Assembly (NCBI RefSeq): GCF_022369475.1 | Contig: NZ_CP059600.1 | Coordinates: 744,001 to 808,000 of the forward strand | Length of the DNA: 64,000 bases | Direction: 5' to 3' | DNA from: Campylobacter sp. RM12651 | GTDB lineage: Bacteria; Campylobacterota; Campylobacteria; Campylobacterales; Campylobacteraceae | Shown here: piece after piece, positions 53,467 to 63,050 of the stretch | Numbering within the stretch: position 1 is the first letter of the stretch | Layout: each line of letters opens with the position of its first letter | Made by a program: the position numbers and the translations under genes | The notes under the pieces: generated by a model | What the model saw: only the letters and a program-made list of their open reading frames with translations | The model's database searches: none | Told to the model about the DNA's origin: nothing

Positions 53467-55949
53467 TTATGCTTTAAACTTTGGTTGTCTAAATAAATCA
53501 AGTGCTGGAATTTCTTTAGTATATTTTTCTATTTCTACTAAAGCAGTTGCTTGATTACCACAAGCAAGTTTACTACTTGGAATATCAGCTATAAGCACAT
53601 TCACATCTCCGTGTAAGCATAAGCCTTTTTTATTAGGATTATACCAAGAGCCTTCTTGCATTCTAATTACACCAGGTTTAACATATTCAGTTACTAAAAC
53701 ACCACCTAGTATTTCTCCTCTATCATTAAATATACGAACTATATCTCCATTTTTAATACCACGAGCTTTTGCATCAATTGGATTCATCCATAAGCTTTCT
53801 TTTCCTTCTACTTCTTCAAAATCTCTTAAAAAAGTATTATTAAGTTGTGAGTGTAATCTATACTTTGGATGTGGAGTGATTAGATTTAATTTATATTTTT
53901 TAGCATTGCCTAAATATTCAGCTGGTTCATAAAATTGAACTAAGCCTTTGCAATCATCATAGCCAAACTTATCAATCTTTTTAGAAAATATTTCTATCTT
54001 ACCACTTGGAGTTCCTAATCTATTAGTAATTGGGTCATCTCTAAAATCTTTCATTTTTACGAAATTCTTAGCTTCTTCAGGAGCTTTAAATTCTACATAG
54101 CCTTTAGCCCAGAACTCATCAAAGGTTGGCATTGATAGGCCTGTAGCACTTGCTTTATCGCGAGCTTCATTATAAAAATATTGCACCCAACCCATCATAT
54201 CGCGACCTTCTGTAAAGGCATTTAATGCGTTATCTCCAAAATGCTTTAATATACCACAACAAATATCATAGTCATTTTTCGCATTGTAAAGTGGTTGTAT
54301 GGCTTGTTTAATTGCAAATATATATCTGTTAGTATTTGCTTTAGTTATATCATTTCTTTCTATTTCAGTAGTAGCTGGTAGAACTAAATCAGCATGTCTT
54401 GCACTAGCAGTCCAAAAACAATCTTGAACTATAAAACTATCAACTTTTTCAAATGCTTTTAATTGTCTATTTCTATCTTGATGATGGTGCATTGGATTAC
54501 CACCAGCCCAATAGATACATTTTATATTAGGAAATACTTTTTTCTTTCCATTAAAATCATATTCTTTGCCAGGATTTTCAAGCATATCTACTATTCTTGA
54601 AACAGGAATTACTTCGTTTTCTCTATTACTCCATTCTCCTTTAGTTGATGGGCTAACACTTATACCACCAATTCCTGGAAATCCAGCAAAATCCTTGCTC
54701 GTGTCAAATGTAGCTCCACTTCCAGCACCATTTAAAGTTAGAGAGCCTGGAATTGGTAACCCACCTGCATAATGATATGCAAACCCATATCCACCACCAT
54801 CAAGTCCAATTTGTCCTAAAACAGATGCAAGAGTTATCATAGCCCAGTGAGCTTGTTCTCCGTGATGAGCCCTTTGAAAACCCCAACCTGCCATAATCAT
54901 AGTTCTATTTTTAGCCATAAGTTCTGCTAATTCTTTTATTTTTTCTGCTTTTATACCTGTAATTTTTTCTGCTAATTCAGGAGTTTTTGGATTATTCTCA
55001 TCAAATAATCTTTCTTTTAATTTAGCAAATCCTACTGTGTATTTTTTAAGGAATTTTTCATCGTGAAGATTGTTTTTAATTAGATGATAACACATTGCTT
55101 CTACTAAGGCAACATCGGTTGTAGATTAATAAATACTTGCTTAGCACCTAAAAATCTCGCTGTATCATTATATACTGGGTCAATATTAATTACTTTTATT
55201 TTTCCATCTTTAACTAATGCTTGTAATTTTTCTAAATAAGGGTAAGTTTCATGTAATGGCACACCCCAAGCAATTTGATTTGTATTAATCATATCATTTG
55301 ACCATAAAACAACCACTTTTGAGTGTTCTAATACATTGTCCCAAGAAGTTTGCTTAGCACTTGATTCATCAACACCACTAATATAAGGAGTAATTGCACG
55401 AATACAATGAGTTGAGTATGTAAGAGTTCTAGTAGTGCAACCTCCAGCTATATTTAACATTCTTCCAAGTAAGCTTTGTGGGTTATTTATATTTCCAACA
55501 CAATACCAACCATAACTACCGCCATAAACAGCATTAGAGCCATATTTTTCATAAACTCTTTTAAGCTCATTAGCTACTAATTCATAAGCTTTTTCCCAAG
55601 TAATCTCAACAAATTCTTCTTTACCCCTTAAGTTTTTAGGAGCTTTTTCAAATCCTTTTTCTAAAACACTTTTTCTAACGCTTGGGTTTTTAATTCTATC
55701 TGGAGCATAGGTTCTAGATAAAACTCCTTGTAATAATGTTGTAGGACACTCATCTTTTTCAAATGGTATTATGCTTTCTAATTTATTATTTTTAACAATA
55801 GGATAAAAAGCTCCAAAGTGCGTAGCACTAAATCCATCTACTGCACCTATTGGATCACCTGCTACAAAATCAACAGCACCTAAACTTGACGCACTAGCTG
55901 CTACTCCTGCTGCACCTTTTAAAAAGCTTCTACGAGATAACTTTTCCAT
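53467..55949 (-). pseudogene. Periplasmic molybdopterin TMAO/DMSO reductase, frameshifted
   Basis: Together about 827 codons of a TorA/BisC-type enzyme. The first part (55949-55104) has a twin-arginine signal, SRRSFLKGAAGVAAS, and the substrate-side region with YGGSYGWYCVGNINNP. The second part (to 53467) carries the remaining molybdopterin-binding domains, including GWGFQRAHHGEQAHW and SWYNPNKKGLCLHGD. Near 55123 one base appears missing: the frame runs into TAG at 55104, whereas the next frame gives the expected TTDVALVEAMCYHL. Restoring one base joins both parts. The Cj0264c homologue is intact. It could be a real mutation or an assembly error. Confidence 0.88.
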
Positions 55950-55973
55950 AAATTCTCCTTTTAGTTTAAATAA

Positions 55974-55991
55974 AACTTAATTTTTTAAGTT
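55974..55991 (-). promoter_or_regulatory. Dyad upstream of the reductase gene
   Basis: AACTTAA-N4-TTAAGTT lies 25-42 bases before the reductase start, in the probable leader; a TATAAT-like -10 box for the minus strand is at 56000-56005. It shares ACTTA-N6-TAAGT with the site before the cytochrome gene. The AT-rich context lowers confidence. Confidence 0.35.
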
Positions 55992-56095
55992 ATATAAAAA
56001 TTATAATATTAAAATATGAAAATAAGTTAATGGAATAATTTTAAAAGCTTGATATTTATTAATTTAAATATTATTATAAATATTTAAAAAAATAA

Positions 56096-56140
56096 TCATT
56101 TCATTTCTTTTGACATTCTATAAATGAATGAAAATACTTC
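56096..56140. repeat. 45-base direct repeat, flhX copy
   Basis: Identical to 52601-52645. Together the copies bracket 3.5 kb containing the cytochrome and reductase genes. Here the repeat is the intact 3' end of flhX. Confidence 0.9.
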
Positions 56141-56359
56141 TGCAACAGCCTTATACATTGCAGGTGGAATTTCTTCTCCTAATTCTAATTTGCTTAATAC
56201 TTCACATAATTCTTCATCTTCTTTAATAGGAATATTATGCTCGTTAGCTAATTTTATAATTCTTTCGGCAATTTCTCCGCTACCTGTTGCCATTACTTTT
56301 GGAGCATTATTTTTATCTTTGTTATAGCCTAAGGCTAGGGCTTTTCTTATCTTACTCAT
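56096..56359 (-). CDS. flhX: FlhX, FlhB C-terminal domain homologue
   Basis: An 87-residue protein equivalent to the cytoplasmic C-terminal domain of the flagellar export switch FlhB: ALALGYNKDKNNAPKVMATGSGEIAERIIKLANEHNIPIKEDEELCEVLSKLELGEEIPP. It lacks the NPTH autocleavage motif. FlhX of Campylobacter/Helicobacter can substitute for part of FlhB function. It corresponds to Cj0848c, next to psd in C. jejuni but 45 kb away here. It overlaps the FliK-like gene by four bases. Its last 45 bases are duplicated at 52601-52645. Confidence 0.9.
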   Translation of the reverse strand: MSKIRKALALGYNKDKNNAPKVMATGSGEIAERIIKLANEHNIPIKEDEELCEVLSKLELGEEIPPAMYKAVAEVFSFIYRMSKEMK

Positions 56360-58278
56360 ACTTTTTTATTAAATCCTAAGTCTAATGTATATTCATCTTC
56401 GTATTTGCTCTCTCTTAATTTACTAATAAAGAAATTAGAAGTAATTAAACCAGCTTTTCTTAAATCTTTTTTAAAACCCCTTGCGTGATTGATTAAGATT
56501 TCTCTAAAATTATCATTTTCTATCATCATATTAATATCTAAATATTTATCTTGATTTAAACCAAGCATAATATTAATAGCTCCAAGTCTTTTAAATTTCA
56601 GCTTAATTTGTGCGTAAAATTTATCTTCGCTATCACTTTTAAAACTGATATTTGATTCATCTAAATCATCTAAAGAGTAGGGTAAGTATGTATTTACCTC
56701 ATTATTTGCAACTGATATTATTTGATTTAATTCTATTTGATTTAATAGTTTTTGGCTCATATCATAGGCTATTTTATTATCTTTTGCTAAAGCTACTTTT
56801 GAAGTTTGAAGCAGTATTGATTTAGCATCATTTGAAATGGAGTTGTTTATATGTTCTGCAGTTCTAGTTACAACCTGATTTATATCTTTTTTGGCTTGAT
56901 TTAAGTGAGTTTTTAGGCTTTTTATTTCTTGAGTATTTATATAATTTTTAAAACTTTCTTCATTTTTTAAATTAGCACTTAGTAATTTTGTCAAACTTTC
57001 AATTTTATTTTGCAAACTCAAATTCTCACTATTTAAAATAGAACTTATTGTATTGTTTTGATTGATTGCTTGTTTGATTTCTGGATTGTTTAACAACTTT
57101 AATTCTTGTTTAATATCTTGAGATTTTGTTATATCTTGTAAAGCTTTTAAATCACTTTTTATATCTTCACTTGATTTTTCTATAGGTTTTTCAGTAGCTT
57201 TTATTTTATCATCTGTGGTTTTAGAATTTAAATTATTGATTTTTTGATTTTCCTTATTTTCAAATTCTTTTGTTGTTTTTATTTCAATTTTATTAGTATC
57301 TTTAGTATAAATATCATTATTATTTTTTAGAATTTCTTTAATATTTTCAAGTTTGCTTAAAATATTATTCTCATTATTTGAAATTTTATAATTATTTTGC
57401 ACATTTGATGGGTTGTTTATGATTTCTTTTGCTAGATTTTTTATGTTTTGAATATCAGCTTTTAAACTTGCTAATTTTGGTAATATACTTTTTACTTTAT
57501 CGTTTTTAACTTCAATATTTATTAGGTTTTTTATTTCTTTATTGATTTTATCTTCTAACTTATTTGCTACTTCAATTAGTTTTAGTGGTTCGGTATTTTT
57601 TTGCAAATACGCTCTAGCGTTTTTTAATAATTCTAAAGTTTTTATAACAGGGGTAGTGGTTGATTTATTTTCTAATTTTTGATTTATAAAATTTTCTAAT
57701 TTTTCAAGGGATTTTTCGGCACTCATTTGCTCTTGACCGAGTTTAAAAATCTCACTTTTTAAATCACTTGTTTTGATATTTTTCATAAATGAAATAAGCC
57801 TAAAAAAGCTTTGTGGTAAGGCTTGTTCGTTTAGATTAGCTCTTAGTTTGCTCTCTAAAAATACTCCTGAATTATTTAAAGCTTGAAATAAGGCTTTTGA
57901 ATCTTGCATTTTGGTATTTAATAAATTATCAAGTTTATTTACAAATACTTCTAAATCCTTATCCTTGCTTAAAATTGCTTTTAATTCTTTAATATCTTGA
58001 GCGATATTTTTTGAAATATTTATGTTTTTTGCATTTTCGCCTAGTTGGTTTAAATCTTTACTTGATTTTATTCCATCAAGTAATTTATTTACGATTTTTT
58101 TAAGACCTAGTTCTAGTGTTTCATCTTCGCTTAAGGCTTCGTTTATTAATGAACTACCTTCTTTTAAGGGTTCTTTAATATCTTTTGTATCTTTTACATT
58201 GGGTTTTAAATTCCCTTGTTGCTTTAGCCCTAAATCACTATTTACTAAAGAATTTAAAGTCGTATTTATATTATTCAT
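56356..58278 (-). CDS. FliK-like flagellar protein (hook-length control related)
   Basis: A 640-residue, highly charged Asn/Lys-rich protein, mostly predicted coil and helix with low complexity, ending in a compact domain (about 530-640; LPYSLDDLDE...FYAQIKLKFKRLGAINIMLGLNQDKYLDINMMIEN). This resembles the C-terminal substrate-specificity domain of FliK-type rulers. The coupling to flhX (ATGA overlap) supports a role in flagellar export switching, since FliK acts on FlhB. It corresponds in position to Cj0849c. The assignment is by domain pattern and context. Confidence 0.68.
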   Translation of the reverse strand: MNNINTTLNSLVNSDLGLKQQGNLKPNVKDTKDIKEPLKEGSSLINEALSEDETLELGLKKIVNKLLDGIKSSKDLNQLGENAKNINISKNIAQDIKELKAILSKDKDLEVFVNKLDNLLNTKMQDSKALFQALNNSGVFLESKLRANLNEQALPQSFFRLISFMKNIKTSDLKSEIFKLGQEQMSAEKSLEKLENFINQKLENKSTTTPVIKTLELLKNARAYLQKNTEPLKLIEVANKLEDKINKEIKNLINIEVKNDKVKSILPKLASLKADIQNIKNLAKEIINNPSNVQNNYKISNNENNILSKLENIKEILKNNNDIYTKDTNKIEIKTTKEFENKENQKINNLNSKTTDDKIKATEKPIEKSSEDIKSDLKALQDITKSQDIKQELKLLNNPEIKQAINQNNTISSILNSENLSLQNKIESLTKLLSANLKNEESFKNYINTQEIKSLKTHLNQAKKDINQVVTRTAEHINNSISNDAKSILLQTSKVALAKDNKIAYDMSQKLLNQIELNQIISVANNEVNTYLPYSLDDLDESNISFKSDSEDKFYAQIKLKFKRLGAINIMLGLNQDKYLDINMMIENDNFREILINHARGFKKDLRKAGLITSNFFISKLRESKYEDEYTLDLGFNKKV

Positions 58279-59467
58279 CGTTGCCTAAATGCACAAATTG
58301 ACTTGGTTTTTGCTCAAATTCTATTCTATTTACAGCGTCAATTTTTGGTTGGGTAAGAGTAAAAATAGCTAAGAAAAACAATAAAACTATATAAATTAAA
58401 ATATAAGCATTAGCTCCAAAATTACTTATCATAAATCCTAAAATTATAGGAGATAAAACAGAGCTTGATACATAAGCAAACATTAGCGTTCTTCCGATTT
58501 CAAGCATTTGCGAGCTTTCTTTTGCTCTATCACTAGCCCTTGCAAGTGCTAAAGCATATACACAAAAAAGACCCATTCCAAGGAAAAAGCATAAAATAAA
58601 TATAGCAATTTTGTTACTTGCTAAAAAATATAGCCCTAAACTTGCAAAAAATGCAAGTATTACGCAAGATAAAATCGCTATTTTTCTACCATAAGTATCA
58701 GAAAATTTACCTATAAATAATTGTGCTATAAATCCGCCTAACATTGCTGTGAAAATTAGCAAAGATATATCTTGAATATTGTAATTTAATGCTAGAAAAT
58801 ATGTCTGAGACATAGAAAAAAATCCATTCATTAAAAAGCCACCAACAAATGCTGATATAAATGCTAGTTTTGATACATTAAAAATATTTGGGATACTGAT
58901 TTTACGCCTTTCTTTAAGGATAGGTTGTTTGATTTTTAACAAATTAAGCGGTAACGAACATAATAAAATCACTATAACAGCTATTATAAATACATTATTG
59001 TAATCTGGTTCAAAATATAACAATAATACTCCTATGGCAAAACCAGAATAAAATACTATTTCATAAATTGAAAGCATTCGTGAGCGAATTTCGTTTTTTG
59101 ATTTTTGATTTATCCAAGATTCAATAATTACTAATAATGTATAGTATGAAAATCCTATTGTAAATCTTAAAATAGCCCAAAAATATATTTCTTTTGTAAA
59201 TATATGCAAAATTGCAGCTATAGCAAATAGTGAAGTAAAAAAACCAAAACTTCTAATATGTCCTACTTTTTGAATTAGACTATGAGAAAAAAATGTACTA
59301 ATTAATGCACCAAAATATATGCTTGAACTTACTAATCCTACATAAAATTCATCATATCCAAGATTTTTTAGTAGTATAGAATTTGAGCTTAGTAAAAAAG
59401 AATTTCCTACAAACAATAGCAAAGATGCAAATAATAATGCTCTTAAAGAGTTGATTGTTTTTATCAT
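58271..59467 (-). CDS. Major facilitator superfamily transporter
   Basis: A 398-residue, 12-helix MFS protein. The loop after TM8 carries GKFSDTYGRKIAILS, the MFS motif between helices, and the N-half has FFSHSLIQKVGHIRSFG. It is similar to the YcaD-type family. The substrate is not known. It corresponds to Cj0850c. It overlaps the FliK-like gene by eight bases and the next gene by four, so all are on one transcript. The last residues (about 378-398) are a short soluble tail. Confidence 0.88.
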   Translation of the reverse strand: MIKTINSLRALLFASLLLFVGNSFLLSSNSILLKNLGYDEFYVGLVSSSIYFGALISTFFSHSLIQKVGHIRSFGFFTSLFAIAAILHIFTKEIYFWAILRFTIGFSYYTLLVIIESWINQKSKNEIRSRMLSIYEIVFYSGFAIGVLLLYFEPDYNNVFIIAVIVILLCSLPLNLLKIKQPILKERRKISIPNIFNVSKLAFISAFVGGFLMNGFFSMSQTYFLALNYNIQDISLLIFTAMLGGFIAQLFIGKFSDTYGRKIAILSCVILAFFASLGLYFLASNKIAIFILCFFLGMGLFCVYALALARASDRAKESSQMLEIGRTLMFAYVSSSVLSPIILGFMISNFGANAYILIYIVLLFFLAIFTLTQPKIDAVNRIEFEQKPSQFVHLGNDE

Positions 59468-59877
59468 TTAAATATCCTTACTAATAATAAGTTTAAAATT
59501 ATTACAAAAGAACTTGCAAAAAAAGCAATTATATTAAAAAGCTTATTATTAATTAATATTAATACGAGTATTATAAAAAAAACATAGGCTAAAAATTTAT
59601 ATATATTTATAAATATTTTATAATGTTTAATTGCTTTAAAATTCTCTTTAATTCCTTTTTTTGGTATATAAATAGGGTTTGTATTTTGTATAAAAAATCT
59701 AGGTGTATTAGCAATTTGGAATTTAGGTAATGATTTTTTAAGGCTTAAATAGCTTAGAAATGGAATTATTAAATTAGCATAAAATGCTAGTTGGATACTA
59801 TAAAAAGCATCTAAACTAGCAAAGTATAAACATAAAGCTATATTAAAAAATATTAAAGATATTACTAATTTATACAT
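59464..59877 (-). CDS. Small integral membrane protein
   Basis: A 137-residue protein with four hydrophobic segments (about 3-20, 25-45, 85-108, 112-135) separated by a basic loop. I recognise no family; by position it equals Cj0851c, annotated as an integral membrane protein. It is part of the continuous minus-strand operon, overlapping both neighbours. Confidence 0.7.
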   Translation of the reverse strand: MYKLVISLIFFNIALCLYFASLDAFYSIQLAFYANLIIPFLSYLSLKKSLPKFQIANTPRFFIQNTNPIYIPKKGIKENFKAIKHYKIFINIYKFLAYVFFIILVLILINNKLFNIIAFFASSFVIILNLLLVRIFK

Positions 59878-60310
59878 AAAACATTAACTTAGCACAAAGC
59901 ACAATAAGAATAGCTAGAGTTAATGCTAGTGGGTGTATTATTTTGTTTAAAGGATTTGGTTTTTTGATTACGAATTTGAAAATTAAACTAATAGCTACCA
60001 TTATAAAAATTAAGCTTGCAAAAGCAACTTTTAGCATAAAAATTTTCTGAAATGTAGTGTCAAAAAAGCCAATCTCGCTACCAACCCATCTACTCATCAT
60101 CATACCGCCTGTAAGTATTAATAATACTACACAAATTGGCATAATCTTAATAGCTCTTTTAGTTATGCTTTCTTGAATTTGTTGTGCTAATTCTTGGCTT
60201 AGATTTTTCTTAGCACGACTAAATATAACAACATCAAAAAACAAATAACCAACAAAAATAATCGCACAAAAAATGTGAATAATAAGTGCAAATGGATATA
60301 AACTTTCCAT
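59870..60310 (-). CDS. CopD/DUF2269-like membrane protein
   Basis: A 146-residue protein with four membrane helices. It opens with ALIIHIFCAIIFVGYLFFDV, where the His in the first helix is typical of CopD-like and related putative haem or copper membrane proteins, and has LTGGMMMSRW and a second His-bearing helix (IIHPLALTLAI). It matches Cj0852c in position. The function is not established. It is probably the first gene of the operon running to flhX. Confidence 0.72.
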   Translation of the reverse strand: MESLYPFALIIHIFCAIIFVGYLFFDVVIFSRAKKNLSQELAQQIQESITKRAIKIMPICVVLLILTGGMMMSRWVGSEIGFFDTTFQKIFMLKVAFASLIFIMVAISLIFKFVIKKPNPLNKIIHPLALTLAILIVLCAKLMFYV

Positions 60311-60410
60311 AAAAATCCTTTCATAATATTTTTAAATGAGATTATATTTGTCTTTTTTGTTTGTTTTATTGATTTAGCTTAATTATTATAAAAGTTTATT
60401 AATAAATTGT

Positions 60411-60431
60411 TCTAGGGCAAAATGCCCTAGA
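60411..60431 (-). terminator. Terminator of acnB
   Basis: Nine-base arms TCTAGGGCA/TGCCCTAGA with a three-base loop sit immediately beyond the acnB stop codon on the minus strand. The GC-rich stem is unusual for this AT-rich genome, which supports a true terminator. Confidence 0.8.
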
Positions 60432-60434
60432 TTA

Positions 60435-62987
60435 TTAATCTACTTTAAAGTTTTCAATTTCATTGAAGTTTAGATATTTGTAGATATTAGCTTTTTTGCT
60501 ATCGCTTATTTTATCATTTACTAATTCTAAATATTCGCTTGGGTTTGGTAAGCGACCAAGTAAAGCACAAACAGCAGCTAATTCAGCGCTACCTAAATAA
60601 ACTTGAGCGCCTATACCCATTCTGTTATCAAAGTTTCTTGTGCTTGTACTAAACACAACAGCTCCATCATTTACACGAGCTTGGTTACCCATACATAAGC
60701 TACATCCTGGAACTTCAATTCTAGCACCTGCTGCACCATAAATTGAATAATATCCTTCTTTTGTTAGTTGAGCTTTATCCATTTTTGTTGGAGGTGCTAC
60801 CCATAGACGAGTTTTAAGCATACCTTTACCTTTAATAACTTCTCCTAAAGCTCTATAATGTCCTATATTTGTCATACAAGAACCAACAAATACTTCATCA
60901 ATATTTTGTGGGCGTTTGCTATCTGCTAATACTTCACTAAGAGTTGCTACATCATCAGGGTCGTTTGGACAAGCTAGGATAGGCTCTTTTATAGTATTTA
61001 AATCTATTTCAAAAATATGCTCATAACTAGCGTCTTTATCAGCTCTTAATAATGTAGGATTATTAAGCCATTCTTGCATTCTAGCTTTTCTTCTTAAAAG
61101 TGTATTTTTATCTTCATATCCAGCTTCAATCATAGCATCAATTAAGCTTATGTTAGAATTTAAATATTCAGCTATGCTTTCTTTACTTAAATTAACACAA
61201 CATGCAGCTGCGCTTCTTTCAGCACTTGCGTCGCTTAATTCAAATGCTTGTTCTACTTTTAGATTTTCTAAGCCTTCAATTTCTAAAACTTTACCAGCAA
61301 AAATATTCTTTTTGCCTTTTTTCTCAACCGTTAAATAACCTTCTTTTATAGCTACATAAGGAATTGCATTTACTAAATCTCTTAATGTAACACCAGGTTG
61401 TAATTCGCCTTTAAAACGAACTAAAATACTCTCAGGCACATTAAGTGGCATAGCACCTGTTACAGCAGCAAATGCTACAAGTCCTGAACCTGCAGGAAAA
61501 CTAATACCTATTGGAAATCTTGTATGTGAATCAGCTCCAGTTCCAACTTCATCAGGCATAGCAAAACGATTTAGCCAACTATGAATTACCCCATCACCTG
61601 GTTTAAGTGAAACCCCACCTCTTGAACTCATAAAATGTGGTAATGTTGTGTGTGTTGTTACATCGCTTGATTTAGGATATGCTGCTGTATGGCAAAAACT
61701 TTGTAATACAAAATCAGCATTAAATCCTAAGCTAGCAAGTTCTTTAATCTCATCTCTTGTCATTGGTCCTGTTGTATCTTGACTACCAACTGTTGTAGTT
61801 TTTGGCTCTATATACATTCCAGGAACAACGCCTTCTAAACCACAAGCACGACCTAACATTTTTTGAGCTAATGTATAACCTTTAACTTTTACTTCAGGTT
61901 GAGATGGTTTTTTAAATATTTCTTCTTTTGGCATACCTAAAACATCTCTAGCTTTAGCACATAATCCACGACCTACGATTAGTGGAATTCTGCCACCTGC
62001 ACGAACTTCGTCTAAAAGAGTATTTGGATTTATTTCAAAAGTTGAAACAACTTTACCATCTTTTTTAATTTGTCCGTTTGCAATATCAACAACAAATCTA
62101 TCTCCCATTTCAAGATTTGTAACATCACAAACTATTGGTAAAGCACCACTATCTTGAGCGGTATTGAAAAAAATTGGAGCAATAGTTTGTCCTAAAATCA
62201 CACCGCCTGTGCGTTTATTTGGAACTCCTTTTATATCTTCACCTATGTGCCATTGAACTGAATTTATTGCTGATTTACGGCTTGAGCCAGTTCCTACAAC
62301 ATCACCTACATAAGCTACTTGAATGCCAGATTTTTTAAGTTCTTCTATTTTTTCAATACTACCTGGTTGTCTTCTAACTAGCATTGCTTGTGCGTGTAAA
62401 GGAATATCACTTCTAGTAAATGCTTCACTTGCTGGACTTAAATCATCTGTATTTGTTTCTCCATTTACTTTAAAGCAAACGCATTCAATTTCAGATGCTA
62501 CTTCAGGTCTTTTAATAAACCATTCTGCATTAGCCCAACTTGTTAGAACTTTGGTTGCGAATTTATTTCCTTTTTTATGTAATTCAGCAACTTTATCAAA
62601 ACCATCATGAACGAAAATAATATTAGTTAAAGCATTTGCAGCAAGTTCTGCAATTTCATTGTTTTCTAAAGCTTTAAGTAATACTCTTACATTATAACCT
62701 CCAAGCATTGTGCTTAGCATTGATATTGCTTCAGATTTATTTATACAGGTGCATTTACTATTGTTAAATAGTATTTTTTCTAAGAAATCACATTTAATAA
62801 GCGCAGAATCATCAACACCAACACCAACACGATTAGCTAATAAATCTTTTAATTTTTCGCTATTTTTATCGTTGTTTTCTAAAAGCTCACATAATTGTTT
62901 TGTCTGAGCTACATTTAAAACCAATGCAGGGACATTAAGAGCAGCACGCTCTTCAACTAATTTTTGGTATTCTTCTAAAAATGCCAT
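60435..62987 (-). CDS. acnB: Aconitate hydratase B
   Basis: An 850-residue bifunctional aconitase B, isomerising citrate to isocitrate in the TCA cycle (also 2-methylisocitrate dehydratase in some bacteria). The N-terminal HEAT-like domain is followed by the swivel domain ([17 protein letters not shown]) and the catalytic domain with [41 protein letters not shown] and the cluster cysteines in [13 protein letters not shown] and [14 protein letters not shown]. Citrate from CitS could also enter here. GGAG precedes the start. Monocistronic. Confidence 0.98.
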   Translation of the reverse strand: MAFLEEYQKLVEERAALNVPALVLNVAQTKQLCELLENNDKNSEKLKDLLANRVGVGVDDSALIKCDFLEKILFNNSKCTCINKSEAISMLSTMLGGYNVRVLLKALENNEIAELAANALTNIIFVHDGFDKVAELHKKGNKFATKVLTSWANAEWFIKRPEVASEIECVCFKVNGETNTDDLSPASEAFTRSDIPLHAQAMLVRRQPGSIEKIEELKKSGIQVAYVGDVVGTGSSRKSAINSVQWHIGEDIKGVPNKRTGGVILGQTIAPIFFNTAQDSGALPIVCDVTNLEMGDRFVVDIANGQIKKDGKVVSTFEINPNTLLDEVRAGGRIPLIVGRGLCAKARDVLGMPKEEIFKKPSQPEVKVKGYTLAQKMLGRACGLEGVVPGMYIEPKTTTVGSQDTTGPMTRDEIKELASLGFNADFVLQSFCHTAAYPKSSDVTTHTTLPHFMSSRGGVSLKPGDGVIHSWLNRFAMPDEVGTGADSHTRFPIGISFPAGSGLVAFAAVTGAMPLNVPESILVRFKGELQPGVTLRDLVNAIPYVAIKEGYLTVEKKGKKNIFAGKVLEIEGLENLKVEQAFELSDASAERSAAACCVNLSKESIAEYLNSNISLIDAMIEAGYEDKNTLLRRKARMQEWLNNPTLLRADKDASYEHIFEIDLNTIKEPILACPNDPDDVATLSEVLADSKRPQNIDEVFVGSCMTNIGHYRALGEVIKGKGMLKTRLWVAPPTKMDKAQLTKEGYYSIYGAAGARIEVPGCSLCMGNQARVNDGAVVFSTSTRNFDNRMGIGAQVYLGSAELAAVCALLGRLPNPSEYLELVNDKISDSKKANIYKYLNFNEIENFKVD

Positions 62988-63050
62988 ATTAACTCCTTTA
63001 AAATTTTTAAAAAGATTATAAATGCTTTAGATAATAAAAAAGTAGTTTTG

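Noticed and set aside
54566-54772. Antisense frame within the reductase gene
   Set aside because: Proline- and serine-rich shadow of a conserved coding region with no ribosome site.
52811-55949. Reductase cassette as a transposon
   Set aside because: The flanking direct repeats are 45 bases and correspond to a gene end; there are no terminal inverted repeats or transposase, so recombination at flhX is simpler.
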